In this document: positions 33,611-45,443 of the stretch, piece by piece
Numbering within the stretch: the first letter of the stretch is position 1
Layout of the letters: every line of letters starts with the position of its first letter
Source: Batkoa obscura
Lineage: Eukaryota; Entomophthoromycota; Entomophthoromycetes; Entomophthorales; Batkoaceae
Reading direction: 5' to 3'
Assembly: GCA_030770535.1 (NCBI GenBank)
Contig: JASVEC010000024.1
Location: 1 to 64,000, forward strand
DNA length: 64,000 bases
Notes under the pieces: generated by a model
Told to the model about the DNA's origin: nothing
The model's database searches: none
Seen by the model: only the letters and a program-made list of their open reading frames with translations
Program-made: the position numbers and the translations under genes

Positions 33611-36249
33611 ATGGTAATTACAATATAATTTGACAACATCGCTTATATCGATACTAATAAAGTTATTCTATAGTTAAACCCGATACAATCTATTTTACTA
33701 TTTTATTACTTAATAGCTATCATAACATGTGATTACTCTATCATCACCTTACTTAGTAGCAAACCTGAGTTTAAAGAGATGATCTATTTACTTCAAGAAT
33801 CTCGTATGATCCCCATTATCAATCGACTAAATGGGACTACTTTATTAGCTTTAACGAATGATAAACTAAAAGATGTAGATAAGTTATATCCAACAAGAAA
33901 AGATAAAGAAGAGTTAATAAGATATCATTTAATGGAAGGTAACTTTACAAAACAGCAATTGGTGGATAGCTATAATAACAAAAATTGGTTGGTGGAAACT
34001 TATTTGTATAAGGAAGAGGGTGTAGAAGGTCTGTTGGGGGTAGATCAAGGTCAAAGAGTTAAAGTAGAATATGTCAAGGAAAAGGATAAATTGATGATAG
34101 GAGATGTAAAAGTAGTTGAAACGGATTTATTGACTAAAAATGGTAAATCATAGTTTTATTTAATAAGTGTTAATATATATATATATTATTGTTAGGTATT
34201 ATTCACGTTGTTGATAATTATATTATACCACCAAAAAAAACGAGTAAGTTTACTATTATGTTTTTTTAATGTTTTGTTCATTTTTTTAGTGGAAATTATA
34301 AAAAATCATCCTAATTTAACCTATTTTTATGAATGGATTAAAAAGAGTGAAGAAATTGAAACAATAATTGATGAAGGAAAATCAATGAATTTGTTTTTAT
34401 TTGAAGATAATTCAATATCAAAAATGATGAACTCAATTGAATTAAATTACTTAAATAATTTAAATTATGCTTTAAAAGATCGATCCTTTTTAGTAAACTC
34501 TTTCTTGATTAATAACAGTCAACCTCCTGTTATTTATAATCAATATTTTAATAATAATTTATCTTTACCTATTATTACTGTTAATTTGGCAGGTAGTCCA
34601 GTCATTATTAATGGCCTTGATAATAATGTTTATTTCAACCATATGTTGTTAAATAGTACCGATATTTTAACTAGAAATGGTAAATAATACATAATATTAT
34701 ATTATTTTAATAATATTTTATTTTAGGTGTAATTCATTTATTATCTAAACCACAATTACCATATGGACTTAATTTTGATGGAATGAAATATTTAATAGGA
34801 ATGAATGCAACTAAATTTTATGATTATGCAAAGAATTCAAGTGTGGAGAATTTAGTTAATAGTAAAAAGGATAAATACACCATATTGATACCACCCAACA
34901 ATGCATTTGAACTATTCAATAATGATAGAATTAATGAAGATATATTATATTATCATATATTAAAAGGACTACAAAATAGAAGTACATTAAATAATACAGG
35001 GTTAATAATTACAATGTTAGATTCAGATAATGAATTAAAAGTACAACAAAGGATTAAAATTAAGCATAGAAATGGAGAAATTATATTAAACGATATGTCT
35101 AATTTAATAGGAGATACTTATAATATTAAGAATACAAATTTAATACAGATATCTTCACTATTAGAAATACCACCCGATTTATTCAATTATTTAAATAAGG
35201 AAACAGATTTATCAAACTTTTTACAATTGATTAAATCATCCCCTCAACTAGAAGAGTATTTATTAAATTTAACTTCATTTACTGGATTATTTCCTAATAA
35301 TATGGCATTTGCTAATGATAATCAAGAGATATTAACAAATTATTTATTAATGAATTCATCAAGTGAGTTATTAACTTCTATTATAAAATTTAATTTAATT
35401 AAATATCCAACATATTCTACAGCATTCGAACATGGGGATTTAAGTTTAATAACAATGTACAATGATACAAAGATTAGTGTTAATAGACAAGACAATCAAA
35501 TACAGTTCGTTTCAAATACAACCAATCATTTTGATGGTATACCCATCCTATATGAATCTGATCAATTGGTACGTAGTGGGGTTATTCATAAAACAAATCA
35601 ATTATTAATACCACCAACATTATTTAATAATTTAACAGCATATCAAATAATTAGAGCTAATTCAGCAAAAACCTTTTTGTATCTAATGAAATTAGCTAAC
35701 TTAACTAATTTATTAACAGATAAAGATGGCCCAATAAAAACATTATTAATACCATCAGATGAAGCTTTTTCAAATGTTAATATGACATTATTAACAACAA
35801 ATATTGAATTATTAAATCAAACATTACAATTTCATTTGTTAACTGAAAGATTACCAACTCATTTAAATTCATTAAATAGATTAATATCTATACCTACGAT
35901 TTCTAATACATTGAAAAACTTAAAAATATTATTTTTACCAAACAATAAGCTATCGGATAACAACTTTAAAAATAACAAAATTCATATACGTACTGAAGGT
36001 GCTCCTGCTCCCTTATATCAATTTGAAGCTAGTATTTTAACCTCTGGACAAGCTTATGATATGTCGATTGCAATTATAGATAGTGTATTATTTATTCCTC
36101 CAATAGATAATAAATATTCTTTATTGAGTTTATTCAGAGATCTTGTATTAGCTATTGGTGGTTTAGGTACTCTTTACGGAGTTGGATATTTGGCTTATTA
36201 TAGGTATTTTCCAATCAGAGCAAATGGCTATCAGCCTATTGAAAATTAG
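33611..36249 (+). CDS. Multi-fasciclin (FAS1) membrane glycoprotein
   Basis: Predicted type I membrane protein of the secretory/vacuolar system with five FAS1 repeats, comparable to yeast YLR001C. Exons 33611..33613, 33674..34142, 34196..34243, 34290..34679, 34727..36249; 810 residues. The first exon would be the ATG alone, spliced (GTAATT, branch TACTAAT, acceptor CTATAG) to LNPIQSILLFYYLIAIITC, a signal peptide; without this exon translation would begin at 33779 and lose the signal. FAS1 end motifs recur: NGIIHVVDNYIIPP, NGVIHLLSKPQLP, IQISSLLEIPP, SGVIHKTNQLLIPP, AIIDSVLFIPP. One membrane segment (VLAIGGLGTLYGVGYLAYY) near residue 780 is followed by a 17-residue cytosolic tail. Many NxS/T sites fit an extracytosolic glycoprotein. 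Confidence 0.85.
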
Positions 36250-36594
36250 GAGTATGTATGGCTGTGTATTTTTATTTTATAATTTTTTATTTAATAAATA
36301 TTTTTTTGTATATGCCTGGGTTAATAATGAGTGAATGTTTTAATTTTATGAAGAGTTAATAACGAATATCGTTTTATGAATATGCAATAAAATCTTACTA
36401 ATAGAAATAGGTTCTACTTCATAGTTTAGGTCTTACTATAACGTTAAATAAGTTTTGATAAAAATAATAAATGAAATCTAAAAAAGGCTTGTTCAGTTTG
36501 AATCAGTAATACCGATTATTAAAGCACTTCAAAATAAAGTATTGAATATTTTAAATTCTCTAGAACGTATTTTATTTACAATATATTAAACTAT
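36250..36594. other. Spacer between two convergent 3' ends
   Basis: 345 bp of AT-rich 3' flanking DNA between the fasciclin and CsbD genes. Nothing recognised. Confidence 0.55.
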
Positions 36595-36894
36595 TTAAGA
36601 GTTAATTTCTTTTTTAGCATCACCACGTAACTTGGAAGCTTTACCTTCAACTTGCATTTGTTCATTACCAATAGCTGATCCAACAGTATCTTTTATATTT
36701 CCTTTAAAACTGTCTTTAGCACCTTCAGCATAACCCTTAGCTTGAGCAGCTTTATATTCAGCATCACCTTCAGTTCTTTGAGCAGCACCTTTAGCCTCAA
36801 GAGAATGATTACCAAGAACAGAGCCTACATTTTCTTTGATAGCTCCAATGGTATAATTGACATTAGCATTGATTTTAGATGGACCTTCAGACAT
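36595..36894 (-). CDS. CsbD-like stress protein
   Basis: 99 residues, single exon. Two CsbD repeats are visible: KINANVNYTIGAIKENVGSV LG (first) and AKDSFKGNIKDTVGSAIG (second), with the characteristic G-x-x-K-x-x-x-G spacing and alternating Ala/Lys/Glu/Gln helix AEYKAAQAKGYAEGA between them. The family is a bacterial general-stress domain that is widespread in fungi, where members are hydrophilic, LEA-like and often among the most abundant stress or spore transcripts. The molecular function is unknown. Confidence 0.9.
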   Translation of the reverse strand: MSEGPSKINANVNYTIGAIKENVGSVLGNHSLEAKGAAQRTEGDAEYKAAQAKGYAEGAKDSFKGNIKDTVGSAIGNEQMQVEGKASKLRGDAKKEINS

Positions 36895-37361
36895 TTTCGG
36901 TTTTTAGTTTGATAATTAATAATTAATAATTTATTATTTGTTTTTGCTTTATAATTTATTACAACACTATATCGCTGGTTTTTATACTATTTTCCTATTT
37001 TTTTTAAATGAAAATGACCTCACTATTACCATTTAGTTTCTACTAACTAAATGCTACTAAATTTTACGTAATTAAAAATTAAAAATTAATATTTCACCAT
37101 TATTATTTCGTCATTTCTACTTACCCTCACCTTATATATTTTGATTTACCGTCTAAAAATAGTTATAAGAAATAATTAAGAATAGTTATAAATTAATGAG
37201 AATTAATTAGTACATATTTTAGTTGATTATATTAAAAATATGAACTCAATTTCACAATATACACTTTTTTTTATATTTTACGCTGTATAAAAATAGACAA
37301 AAATTAAGCGTAAAATAGTCCCAAGTCTCTATCAAAAACTCGCAAGCTTAATTTTAAGAAA

Positions 37362-37460
37362 TGGGAATGTATTTTTATGTTTAAGAGTTTTACTAACAAA
37401 TTTTCCGCTTAAATAGCGCTTAAAAAATGGAAAAAGTAATAAAGTCAAAAAACACTCCCA
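37362..37460 (-). mobile_element. Foldback MITE copy 8
   Basis: Reverse copy with ends TGGGAATG and CACTCCCA; core TTTTCCGCTTAAATAGCGCTT is perfect. No TA flank. Confidence 0.82.
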
Positions 37461-37574
37461 AATAGTAAACAATTATTAGTTGATTAGCAACAATAATTTA
37501 TAATTTGGCAAACTTGAAAAATAAATTAACAAAGTTAAAAATACTGTAAGTTACTTTTTTATACTGTTCTATAG

Positions 37575-37676
37575 TGATTATATTTTTCTGTTTAGTAATT
37601 TTACCAATAATTTTTCGCTTAAATAGCGCTTAAAAATAGAAAAAGGGATGAAATAAAAAACCCAAAAGCGTCCTGA
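37575..37676 (-). mobile_element. Foldback MITE copy 9, degraded
   Basis: Reverse copy; core TTTTTCGCTTAAATAGCGCTT is kept, the terminal repeats are worn to TGATTATA and GCGTCCTGA. Confidence 0.7.
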
Positions 37677-37865
37677 TATAATTATAAACAAAAGGAAATT
37701 GATAATAGTGACACTATTAAAAAAACTGAATCTTAATAAAAACTCATTTTATTATAATTAAGCATTTGAAAAGTAGTAAGAAACTTTAAAACATACTAAT
37801 ATCTAATATTTCCAACTTTTTTTATATCATGATATAAAAATTTTAATTAAATTTTAAATACAATA

Positions 37866-37965
37866 TGGGGATGATTTTTGTGTTCAAGAATTTTACTAGC
37901 AATTTTTCCGCTCAAATAGCGCTTAAAAGATGAAAAAAGTAATGAAACCAAAAAAAACATCCCCA
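37866..37965 (-). mobile_element. Foldback MITE copy 10
   Basis: Reverse copy with full ends TGGGGATG and CATCCCCA, TA on both sides, core TTCCGCTCAAATAGCGCTT. One of the best-kept copies. Confidence 0.86.
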
Positions 37966-38402
37966 TATTATATACTATCTTTTATCAAAATTATCAATTT
38001 ATAACTACTTATAAGCTGGATTATAAAAACTATATAAAAAAAGTATAAAATTGTATTATTTTCAAATAAAATCATTAATAATTTGGAGTAAAAATATATT
38101 TTAATAAAATACTTTTTCATTACTGTATTTAATTTTTTTAATAATAGATTAAATATTTCATAAAGTATAACAGTTATAAATTAAGTATTTATTATTATTA
38201 TCTAATACAACTATAGGAATGTTTTTTATTTGCTATTTTTTTAAATTTAAAAATTAATTCAGCTATTTAAGTTTGAATGTAGATTGACAAATAGGAAATT
38301 TCAGAACTAATTATTTGTTTTATGATGCCTCAAATCGGCTTATTAATTTAACTTTTATTTTAAATGAACAATTGATTAGCATACATTCAAGATTGAACAA
38401 TA

Positions 38403-38497
38403 TGGGGATGTTTTTTTGGTTTCATTACTTTTTTCATCTTTCAAGCACTATTTGAGCGGAAAAATTGCTAGTAAAATTCTTAAAAAATACATTCTCA
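38403..38497 (+). mobile_element. Foldback MITE copy 11
   Basis: Forward copy, left end TGGGGATGTTTTTTTGG flanked by TA, right end CATTCTCA followed by TA; core CAAGCACTATTTGAGCGG. Confidence 0.82.
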
Positions 38498-38550
38498 TAC
38501 ATTAATCAATTACTTTTAAATTTAAAAAATAGTAGGACAATTGATAGAAA

Positions 38551-38648
38551 ACATCCCCATTTTATTTATAGATTTATTTTTTAAGGTTTCAAACATTATT
38601 AAGTGGAAAATTGCTTATAGAATTATCAAATGAAAAAAACATCTTTAT
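38551..38648 (+). mobile_element. Foldback MITE copy 12, rearranged remnant
   Basis: A right-hand end sequence (ACATCCCCA) sits at the left, followed by a forward right half (ATTATTAAGTGGAAAATTGC ... ACATCTTTA). It looks like a recombined or internally deleted copy. Confidence 0.5.
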
Positions 38649-40428
38649 ATTTTTTTAAGAAACCAGTTAAAACCTTTTTATACTTTAATCTACTAAAGAA
38701 ATAGTTAAATAACAAAAAGAAAAAAGTTCCATTTTTATTTAATTTGATAGTCAAGATTCGACTCTAAAGTATTTAGTTAGGGGTAAGGAGAGATTAAATA
38801 ACTAAAGGGTCAGTAGCTAACGTGATATTTCAAATAAAACAAAGTTTTATTTTGGTTTTTTATTACTTTAAATTTATTATACAAAATTGCCCAAAGCTAA
38901 GTAATTTGATGATATGAAAATATTAATTCATTCTCTTTTTTTCAGCCTTCTAATTTTTAAAAAAGGTGTAATAAGGTACTTGGGGGGTTTTAGTACTTTT
39001 AAATTTTAAAAAAATTAATTTAAATTTACTCCTTAGAAGAATTAATATCGTGTTGTTTAATATTAAACGATTTTAGCAGCTTTAGATATAAAAAGTAGTA
39101 TACAAAAGTGTCATGTTAGTACAGCTTTTTAAAAATGTTTAAGATTTCATGTTTAGTGTTGAGTAAAATAATTTTAAATAGGGATCAACAATAAAAATTA
39201 AAAAAGAATAAGTTTATTCATGATTTCAACTCCCAATGCAATTTTAATTAATTTTTGTTGAGATTTTTTTTAGTTATTGCCACTTCAAACCAAGGTCTTA
39301 ATTTAGTTGCAATGACGTAGTTTTATATTGAAATTAAAATGAAGCTTTAAAATCCTTAATCCTTAATTAACATTATTGATTTTTGTTTGAAATACTACCG
39401 TGACAAAATAAACTTTTAATAATACATTAATTGTATTTTTAATATAATATTTAATAAACTTTCATCAACCTTTATTAATAAATCAAATACTTATGTTAAT
39501 ACTAATTAAAAGTAAATTTTAAGTTTTAAACTAATTTAAGTTAAAAGTCGTTTTTAAAGCAATACTTATTTTACTTAGCCAATGATACTCTTAGTTGTTT
39601 AGGTTTTATGGTAAAAAACAGGTATGAGCTCAGAATAATTGCTCTTTAATAAGGTGTTTGTAATGGTAAAATATATCTAAAATGTTTCATGGGAGGAAAA
39701 TAAGTTATGTTTAAAAAGACGCTTAATGTGCATATTTTACGATACAACCATTTTTTATCTGTTGAGTTGAGTTTGAATAAATTAGAATATTATATTCTAG
39801 TTTAGATTTTAATTAATTTTAACTGTAAAAACGGATTTTATAAAGATTTAGCATAATAAACAATAGAAAATCCTGGAGTAAAAATAAGAAGGTAAAAATC
39901 AGTTTGAACATCCTTTTAACAAAATGTAAGTTGCAAACTAATCAGCATAAGATTAAATACTTTCCCCAGAATTTACTTCATAAAAGTAGCTTTTTTACAA
40001 TCATACTAAATCGTTCATGTTTAATGTTACTGGCCCATTCAAATTTAAGGAGCAAATCATGCAAATGATATTCTTTTAAACTCCCAATAATAATGGATAT
40101 AAAGTAACTAAAATTACAGGGATCCTAAAAAAAGGTAAATAAGATCTTAAAAACTATCTCCATTTCTTTTAGTTTAATTTGTTATGATTTAAAACTTTTG
40201 ATAATTTATTTATTTATACTTATATTAACATTAACTTATCGCACGATTTTAAATTATTCTACTTGTCTTCAAATTTTACGATAAGGTACTAAAATTTGCA
40301 TTAAATCAGAGTGAGTATTAATATCATACAATCTATAAGCTGTATGCCTTAAGCTTTATCATATATGCTAATAGCTATAATCCACTTATTTACTATTTCT
40401 AATATTATTTATATAGTTATAGCAAAAG

Positions 40429-41540
40429 ATGAAAAATAGTAATGAAAAGGAAGAAATTGACGAACAGAAGAGGGGTTCAACAAATCAAAGTCAAACTTAC
40501 GAATACAATAATACTTATGACCCTCAGTATAATCCATTACCGTTGCCTTCATTATCAAAAAATCAAATTAATTATTCAACATTAAAAGATTTTATTGATC
40601 AAAAGGACTTAAAATTAAACGAAAACACCCTCAAGCGGATTAAAGTGGCCCAAGATGGTAGAATTGTATTAGCAAGGAAGGGCAACCCACACGTTTCTAG
40701 TGCTTGTCTTAACTGTAGAAAATCTCATTTAGCATGCGACTGTAATTCATTTGATATAATTAACCTAAGTTTAACTTTTTATTAGTGAATAGGCCATGTA
40801 ATAGATGTATAACATCAAATAAACAAGATAGTTGTTTTGATACCTTACATAAAAAACGAGGAAGGCCAAGGCGTAGAGAAGCTACACCAGTAAAATCAAA
40901 ACGTTCAACACTAAGTCTGGCAGTTGAGGAGGCTGCTATGACTTCTGTATATCCAAATATGATCACTCCATTTGAGCTTAATGATTATCATGATGATTAC
41001 GTTAAAAGGTATAATAATTTTTATTATGACCATCATAATAGCCATCCTTATTTAACTGCTAGGCCTATATTGCCGAAGTATAACAATCATTCAGTATTTT
41101 CCAACCCGTTCGACAAAATGAAACCAGGTCTTATTGACCCAACGCACGAGAATGAAGAGCTAACGTTAATATTGAATAATGAAAATATATGTATAAATGT
41201 AGAAGGAACCACTTTATTTTGCGGATTTGGCTCATCCCAATTACTTGGAGCTAATATTATGGATAGGATACACCCCAATGATAGGAATAAACTCAGGACT
41301 AAAATGAGTCAAATTACAAGTAGACAAAATATATTATCAGAGATGGACCCTAAAACTATTATCTCAGATGATACATATCCAGAGGTTGATCTCCACTTTT
41401 TAGGGTCAACAAACGAATATCATTTAGTAACAGCAAGATTAAGCCATTGTAATGGAAGTACATGCTTAAACATTAAGAAGTTCGACTTGGACATTTTATT
41501 ACGTAAAAGCCATAAAGGCAGCCCAACTCTCTTCTTATAA
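40429..41540 (+). CDS. Zn2Cys6 transcription factor with PAS domain (Ert1/AcuK type)
   Basis: Nuclear regulator; relatives (yeast Ert1/Rds2, Aspergillus AcuK/AcuM) switch on gluconeogenesis and non-fermentable carbon use. 355 residues; exons 40429..40741 and 40786..41540. The binuclear zinc cluster straddles the intron: SACLNCRKSHLACD then NRPCNRCITSNKQDSC, giving the six cysteines. KKRGRPRRRE right after it is an AT-hook-like basic patch and probable nuclear signal. A PAS-like domain covers about residues 230-345: NNENICINVEGTTLFCGFG, LLGANIMDRIHPNDRNKL and FLGSTNEYHLVTARLSHC. Shorter than the ascomycete relatives. The targets are unknown here; INO1 or MET1 nearby give no hint. Confidence 0.85.
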
Positions 41541-43140
41541 TTGTAAATCCAATAAAATTTTAAAGCCTTTTAAATTTTGTATGCTATTAGTTGTAGTAAA
41601 GTTTAGTTTAGTCATTGTAGCATTTAAACTTTTAGTTATTCATATCAAAGTTGTATATTTTAGAAAAACCCCGTTTTTCAAGAACAGTATTTTATACTTT
41701 AGAAAATAAGTTTCCGCTTTAGGAATTATCACTAAGGATTTAATTTAGCTTTGTCAAGAGTTTATGAATTGAGTTTTAAGTTGTAAAAATTCAAAAAAAT
41801 TATTTTGTAACACTTCTAAGCTATCATTATAGCTACTTGTATATTATTGGCTTTTTGGTATTAAACATTGAGTAATGCTTAGATCATTATGATTCAAGTT
41901 TTTATGGTTATATATTTGAAGGATGGGAAAAAACCGACTGTAAAAAATCCTTGTTATTCTTTTAGTTGCTTAAATATTTAAGTGAGCTCTTCTTAATCAG
42001 TGATCATTTAAGTGGCGTTAAACTGACAAGCCTTTGGAATTTTTTCAGTTTAAAAAAGCAAATATGAAATACAAACACAAATGGTATTCAATTTATTTTA
42101 ATACAAAAATGTACCTTTATCTAATTTTACAAAACCCTGAAAAGCATTGATCGTTCCAATAATTATATAAAATACAAGAGGATGAACTAAAACAAGATTT
42201 AAAGGAGTATGACTTAATTCAAGTTTAAAATCTGGAAAATAATCGTTTAAATGTAGGTAACTTTTTTGACTATATAAATTTCATTAATAAACAAAAGCTT
42301 GTATGTTTTGGACTTTAAATTTTCAATATATTATTACATTTTAGAGTCTTTATTAATTATTTTTGAGATTGGTTATTATAGTATCTAGATTATAAATACA
42401 AATATTCAATCTAAAGTTAAAACAATATTGTTTATATAGATACCATTTGGGGATTTATTTTTTTGTTCAAGGATTTGCTAACAATGTTTACTCAAATAGT
42501 GCTTAAAAGGTGGAAAAAATAATGAAACCAAAAAAACCATCCCCATTTATTATTAGGTTACTAGAAGTCAATTATCTAGGTCATCTACTATGTAAGTGAA
42601 GTTTCGAAGCATTACACTGTTTAGTTTAAAATAATAAAGATTTAAGTATTTCATTATATATCTTTAATGCTAAACCATGTCTTTTTTGTAGTACTATTAA
42701 ATTGACACTATCAATTGATACTCATAAATAACTTTTGTTTTCTTAACATGATGAAAATTTCAATCAAATCTTCATTTAATTTCATAAAACTAAGGTCATC
42801 GATAGTATACTATTGTGTGAAAATGAATTAAAGGTAATAAAATAAGCAAATAAATATTAAACAAATATATTACTATCAAAATAGCTTTATTGAAGTAGAG
42901 AAAATATATCACCTAATTAAGTTAAATATATAATACTAAGCATATTTAAAAACTAGATTTATATTTAGTAAATTATTATTATTTAATAGCTGAGCAAAAT
43001 ATTACCTAATACTATCACTTTATTACTGCAATAACTTAGTTGAAAGCTTGTTTATAAAATTAAACTACAACTTAAATAAGTAAAAACAAGATAACTATTT
43101 CTCTATTATATTTCAATATGACATTAGCTTTGAATTTTTA
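41541..43140. other. Spacer with one MITE
   Basis: About 1.6 kb of AT-rich DNA containing one foldback element (42448..42545) and no gene that I can support. Confidence 0.6.
42448..42545 (-). mobile_element. Foldback MITE copy 13
   Basis: Reverse copy with ends TTGGGGAT and CATCCCCA and a core with small losses (TTTACTCAAATAGTGCTTAA). Confidence 0.75.
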
Positions 43141-44300
43141 TCCGGGATCCTCTTAGAACTAATTTCCGAATTATTAGATTGAAAGGAATTGTTTGATTTA
43201 TTTTTTCTAAGTATTTGTCCAAGGTAGTCGGTAGGGTCATTAAATGTAACTTGGTATACTCAACTTGTAATAAAAATAAATCTGATGAGGTTAGAAAGCA
43301 TCAAAAAAGATTTATTGAAGAAGACATATTATCCATGAAACATATAAATGTGGATAATTTATGTATTAAATGTTTAAGTGATTTCGCAGACTTGGTATCT
43401 TATTATTATGTCAGTGTAGATCTTATACTATGAATAGTATCAACATGGAATTTAAACTGCCGAGATCAAAAAGGATAGGATTACTTGCTCTAGATGATTA
43501 TATTAACACAACATCTTTTGAACATTCTTTAAATCAACTTGAAGTAGTCGAAGTTAAAGGGACTAATATGAGTATTGAACATACTATTGAATATTTAAAC
43601 CCAAATAAGTTAAACTCGCTTGGTATAGTTTCTAGTAACTTTTTACGTTTGAGTGGATTAGAAGCAACTAAAGTAAAATATAGTAAGTTGGGACCATTAG
43701 ATTTAATAGCTACATGTTCTTATTCTAATGCGGAAAATGTTACTAATATGAATTTCTTTTCTAATATAAAATTAGGTATAGAAGGAAAGCTTGGTTTTGA
43801 TATTAAATGATTTGATGATTTAAAATGTTAAAGAGTATAAAGTTAGCGGATGCATCGAATGACTTTTTAAAATTTGATATCGAATATAATAACATGGAAT
43901 TAATTGATAATAATATTGAAGAATTGGGCTATTTTGATTTGAATTGCTCGTTCAATCATGATTTTTTAAAGCTATTGGCTTAAAAGTTTATTTTGTTGCA
44001 TTATTTAAAAAGTATTAAATTCAATTTCTTTGCTAGCAAATATTAATACTACTCTAATCTGATGATTCGAACTTCAACAAAGTATTTAATAAGTTTAATC
44101 TAACCAATAGTGAGAAATACTTTGATCAAGTGTAATTCCATAAAAGAAATTACGCTAATTATTTTAATCTTATCTTTAAAGAGCTTTTTCATATGTCATC
44201 CTTTTTTGCGAATATTGAAGTATTGAGAGTTGAAGAGTCTACACTTAAAGAGGGCGGAAGCTCAGAATGGCTTATCAGCTTAATTACCCCCTAGTGCTTA
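43140..44300 (+). pseudogene. Decayed leucine-rich-repeat (possibly F-box/LRR) gene
   Basis: Several short frames in the same orientation read as one broken protein: an N-terminal piece KELFDLFFLS / LSKVVGRVIKCNLVYST with the look of the end of an F-box, then CIKCLSDFADLVSYYYVSVD, then LRR-like NQLEVVEVKGTNMSIEHTIE and SLGIVSSNFLRLSGLEATKV (43430..43810), IELADA-type KSIKLADASNDFLKFDIEY (43825..43983), and ELFHMSSFFANIEVLRVEES (near 44190). Frame changes and stops separate them and no splice signals rejoin them well. Large F-box/LRR families are common in early-diverging fungi. It is the host's own gene remnant; a badly predicted multi-intron gene is the alternative. Confidence 0.55.
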
Positions 44301-44967
44301 TTTTGACTTTTAAATCAGGCATAGACCCAGCATTGACTAGTATATTGGGAGGAATTCCAAACTTAATTTGGATAAAATGTAGTTATCCTCATTAGTAAAC
44401 TTGCTTTATTAATATGTTGGATTTTCACAATTAAGATACTTCCTTTTTTAATTTTTTAAAACTATTTAATTAATATAAGTTTCTTATTGCTAAAATTACA
44501 AATATTTGAAATAATAGACTATTATAGGGGAGTATTTTTTTGGTTTCATCACTTTTCTATTTTTAAGTGCTATTTGAGCGGAAAGATTGTTAGTAAAATC
44601 CTTAAAAAATACATCCCCATATGTAATTTTAATAAAAGATTCACACCTTTGAGTTTGATAGTTATATAAATTTCAGAAAATTTCTTTTATTAATTATCAT
44701 ATTATATTATCTCATATATGTATAAAAAAGGCCAAATGCTATAAGCTATCTTATATTATCTAACCCCTCAATGATTGAATACCTTTTAGATTATACTATT
44801 TGAAACAAAATACAAAAACAGTGATAGTATGCTTTTTATCCATTGTTCTATCTTAAAATGATACTTTATGAAAATTATTATACTATAAAAGAATTTAATT
44901 CTTATAGAGGACTAAAAGCTTATTTAATTCAAACAACGAGATGTTTCACAGATGAAATAAATTTATT
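44300..44967. other. Spacer with one MITE before the Tma17-like gene
   Basis: About 670 bp; one foldback copy at 44526..44619; otherwise nothing recognised. Confidence 0.55.
44526..44619 (+). mobile_element. Foldback MITE copy 14
   Basis: Forward copy: AGGGGAGT at the left, ACATCCCCA plus TA at the right, core TTTAAGTGCTATTTGAGCGG. Confidence 0.8.
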
Positions 44968-45327
44968 TCACAGATAAATTCCCTCTTTAGTAGATGCTTC
45001 GTTTGAATTACTTTCTTCCACTCTTTTGGTCTCCGGTTCCTTTTCTTCAACTTTAGGTTTGATACTAAATGTAACTCCTGATTTACTGGCAATCATTTCT
45101 TCCATTATTTCTTTTCGTAGATACAACCTTTTAATCACTTCTTCATTCTCGACATATGTTTCCTTATAAATCTGTCTATCTTCTTCGTCAACTTCCAAGT
45201 TTTCACTAAATGTTTTTAGTTCTTGATTTGAATAGATTAAATGCTGAATTTTCTGTTGAACTCTTTCCAATTCATCCACCAGCTCGGCTACTCCAATGCT
45301 CTTCAATCTTTCTTTAAATTCTTCCAT
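44968..45327 (-). CDS. Tma17/Adc17-like proteasome-assembly chaperone
   Basis: 119 residues, single exon, two long helices. The pattern VQQKIQHLIYSNQELKTFSE, then QIYKETYVENEEVIKRLY, and the C-terminal EGIYL follow yeast Tma17/Adc17 (IENSINHLQRSN, LYKDSVRENEIVLNNY, and SIFI at the end). Adc17 is a stress-induced chaperone that binds Rpt6 during assembly of the 26S proteasome base and was first found with ribosomes. Homology is from memory and the identity is low, so this is a moderately sure call; any acidic coiled-coil protein is the fallback. It shares a 116-bp upstream region with GET4. Confidence 0.62.
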   Translation of the reverse strand: MEEFKERLKSIGVAELVDELERVQQKIQHLIYSNQELKTFSENLEVDEEDRQIYKETYVENEEVIKRLYLRKEIMEEMIASKSGVTFSIKPKVEEKEPETKRVEESNSNEASTKEGIYL

Positions 45328-45443
45328 GTTAAAAGCAAACTTTCATTTGTCATTAGTTTTTAACATATACCAAATCATTTTATTGGCTGCAGCTGTATAA
45401 ATTCAGTTTTGGTTTGGCATTTAATTTTTTTAAGAGTTTAGTC
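45328..45443. promoter_or_regulatory. Bidirectional promoter of the Tma17-like gene and GET4
   Basis: Only 116 bp separate the two start codons. Contains TTTTATTGGCTGCAGC, with an inverted CCAAT box, roughly midway. No exact proteasome-associated element (GGTGGCAAA) is seen. Confidence 0.5.

Larger units (their letters stand above)
36895..40428. other. 3.5-kb MITE-rich spacer
   Basis: The longest gene-free stretch. Within 1.3 kb it holds five foldback elements (37362, 37575, 37866, 38403 and a degraded one at 38551). The remaining 1.8 kb before 40429 has no credible coding frame or RNA gene that I can see and probably includes a long promoter for the transcription factor. Confidence 0.65.

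Noticed and set aside
14044-36249. Foreign DNA or contamination in the AT-extreme block
   Set aside because: The genes are normal fungal housekeeping genes and the block contains the same MITE family and the same C2 gene family as the flanks.
36595-36894. Recent bacterial transfer of the CsbD gene
   Set aside because: CsbD-like genes are widespread in fungi and nothing local suggests a new arrival.
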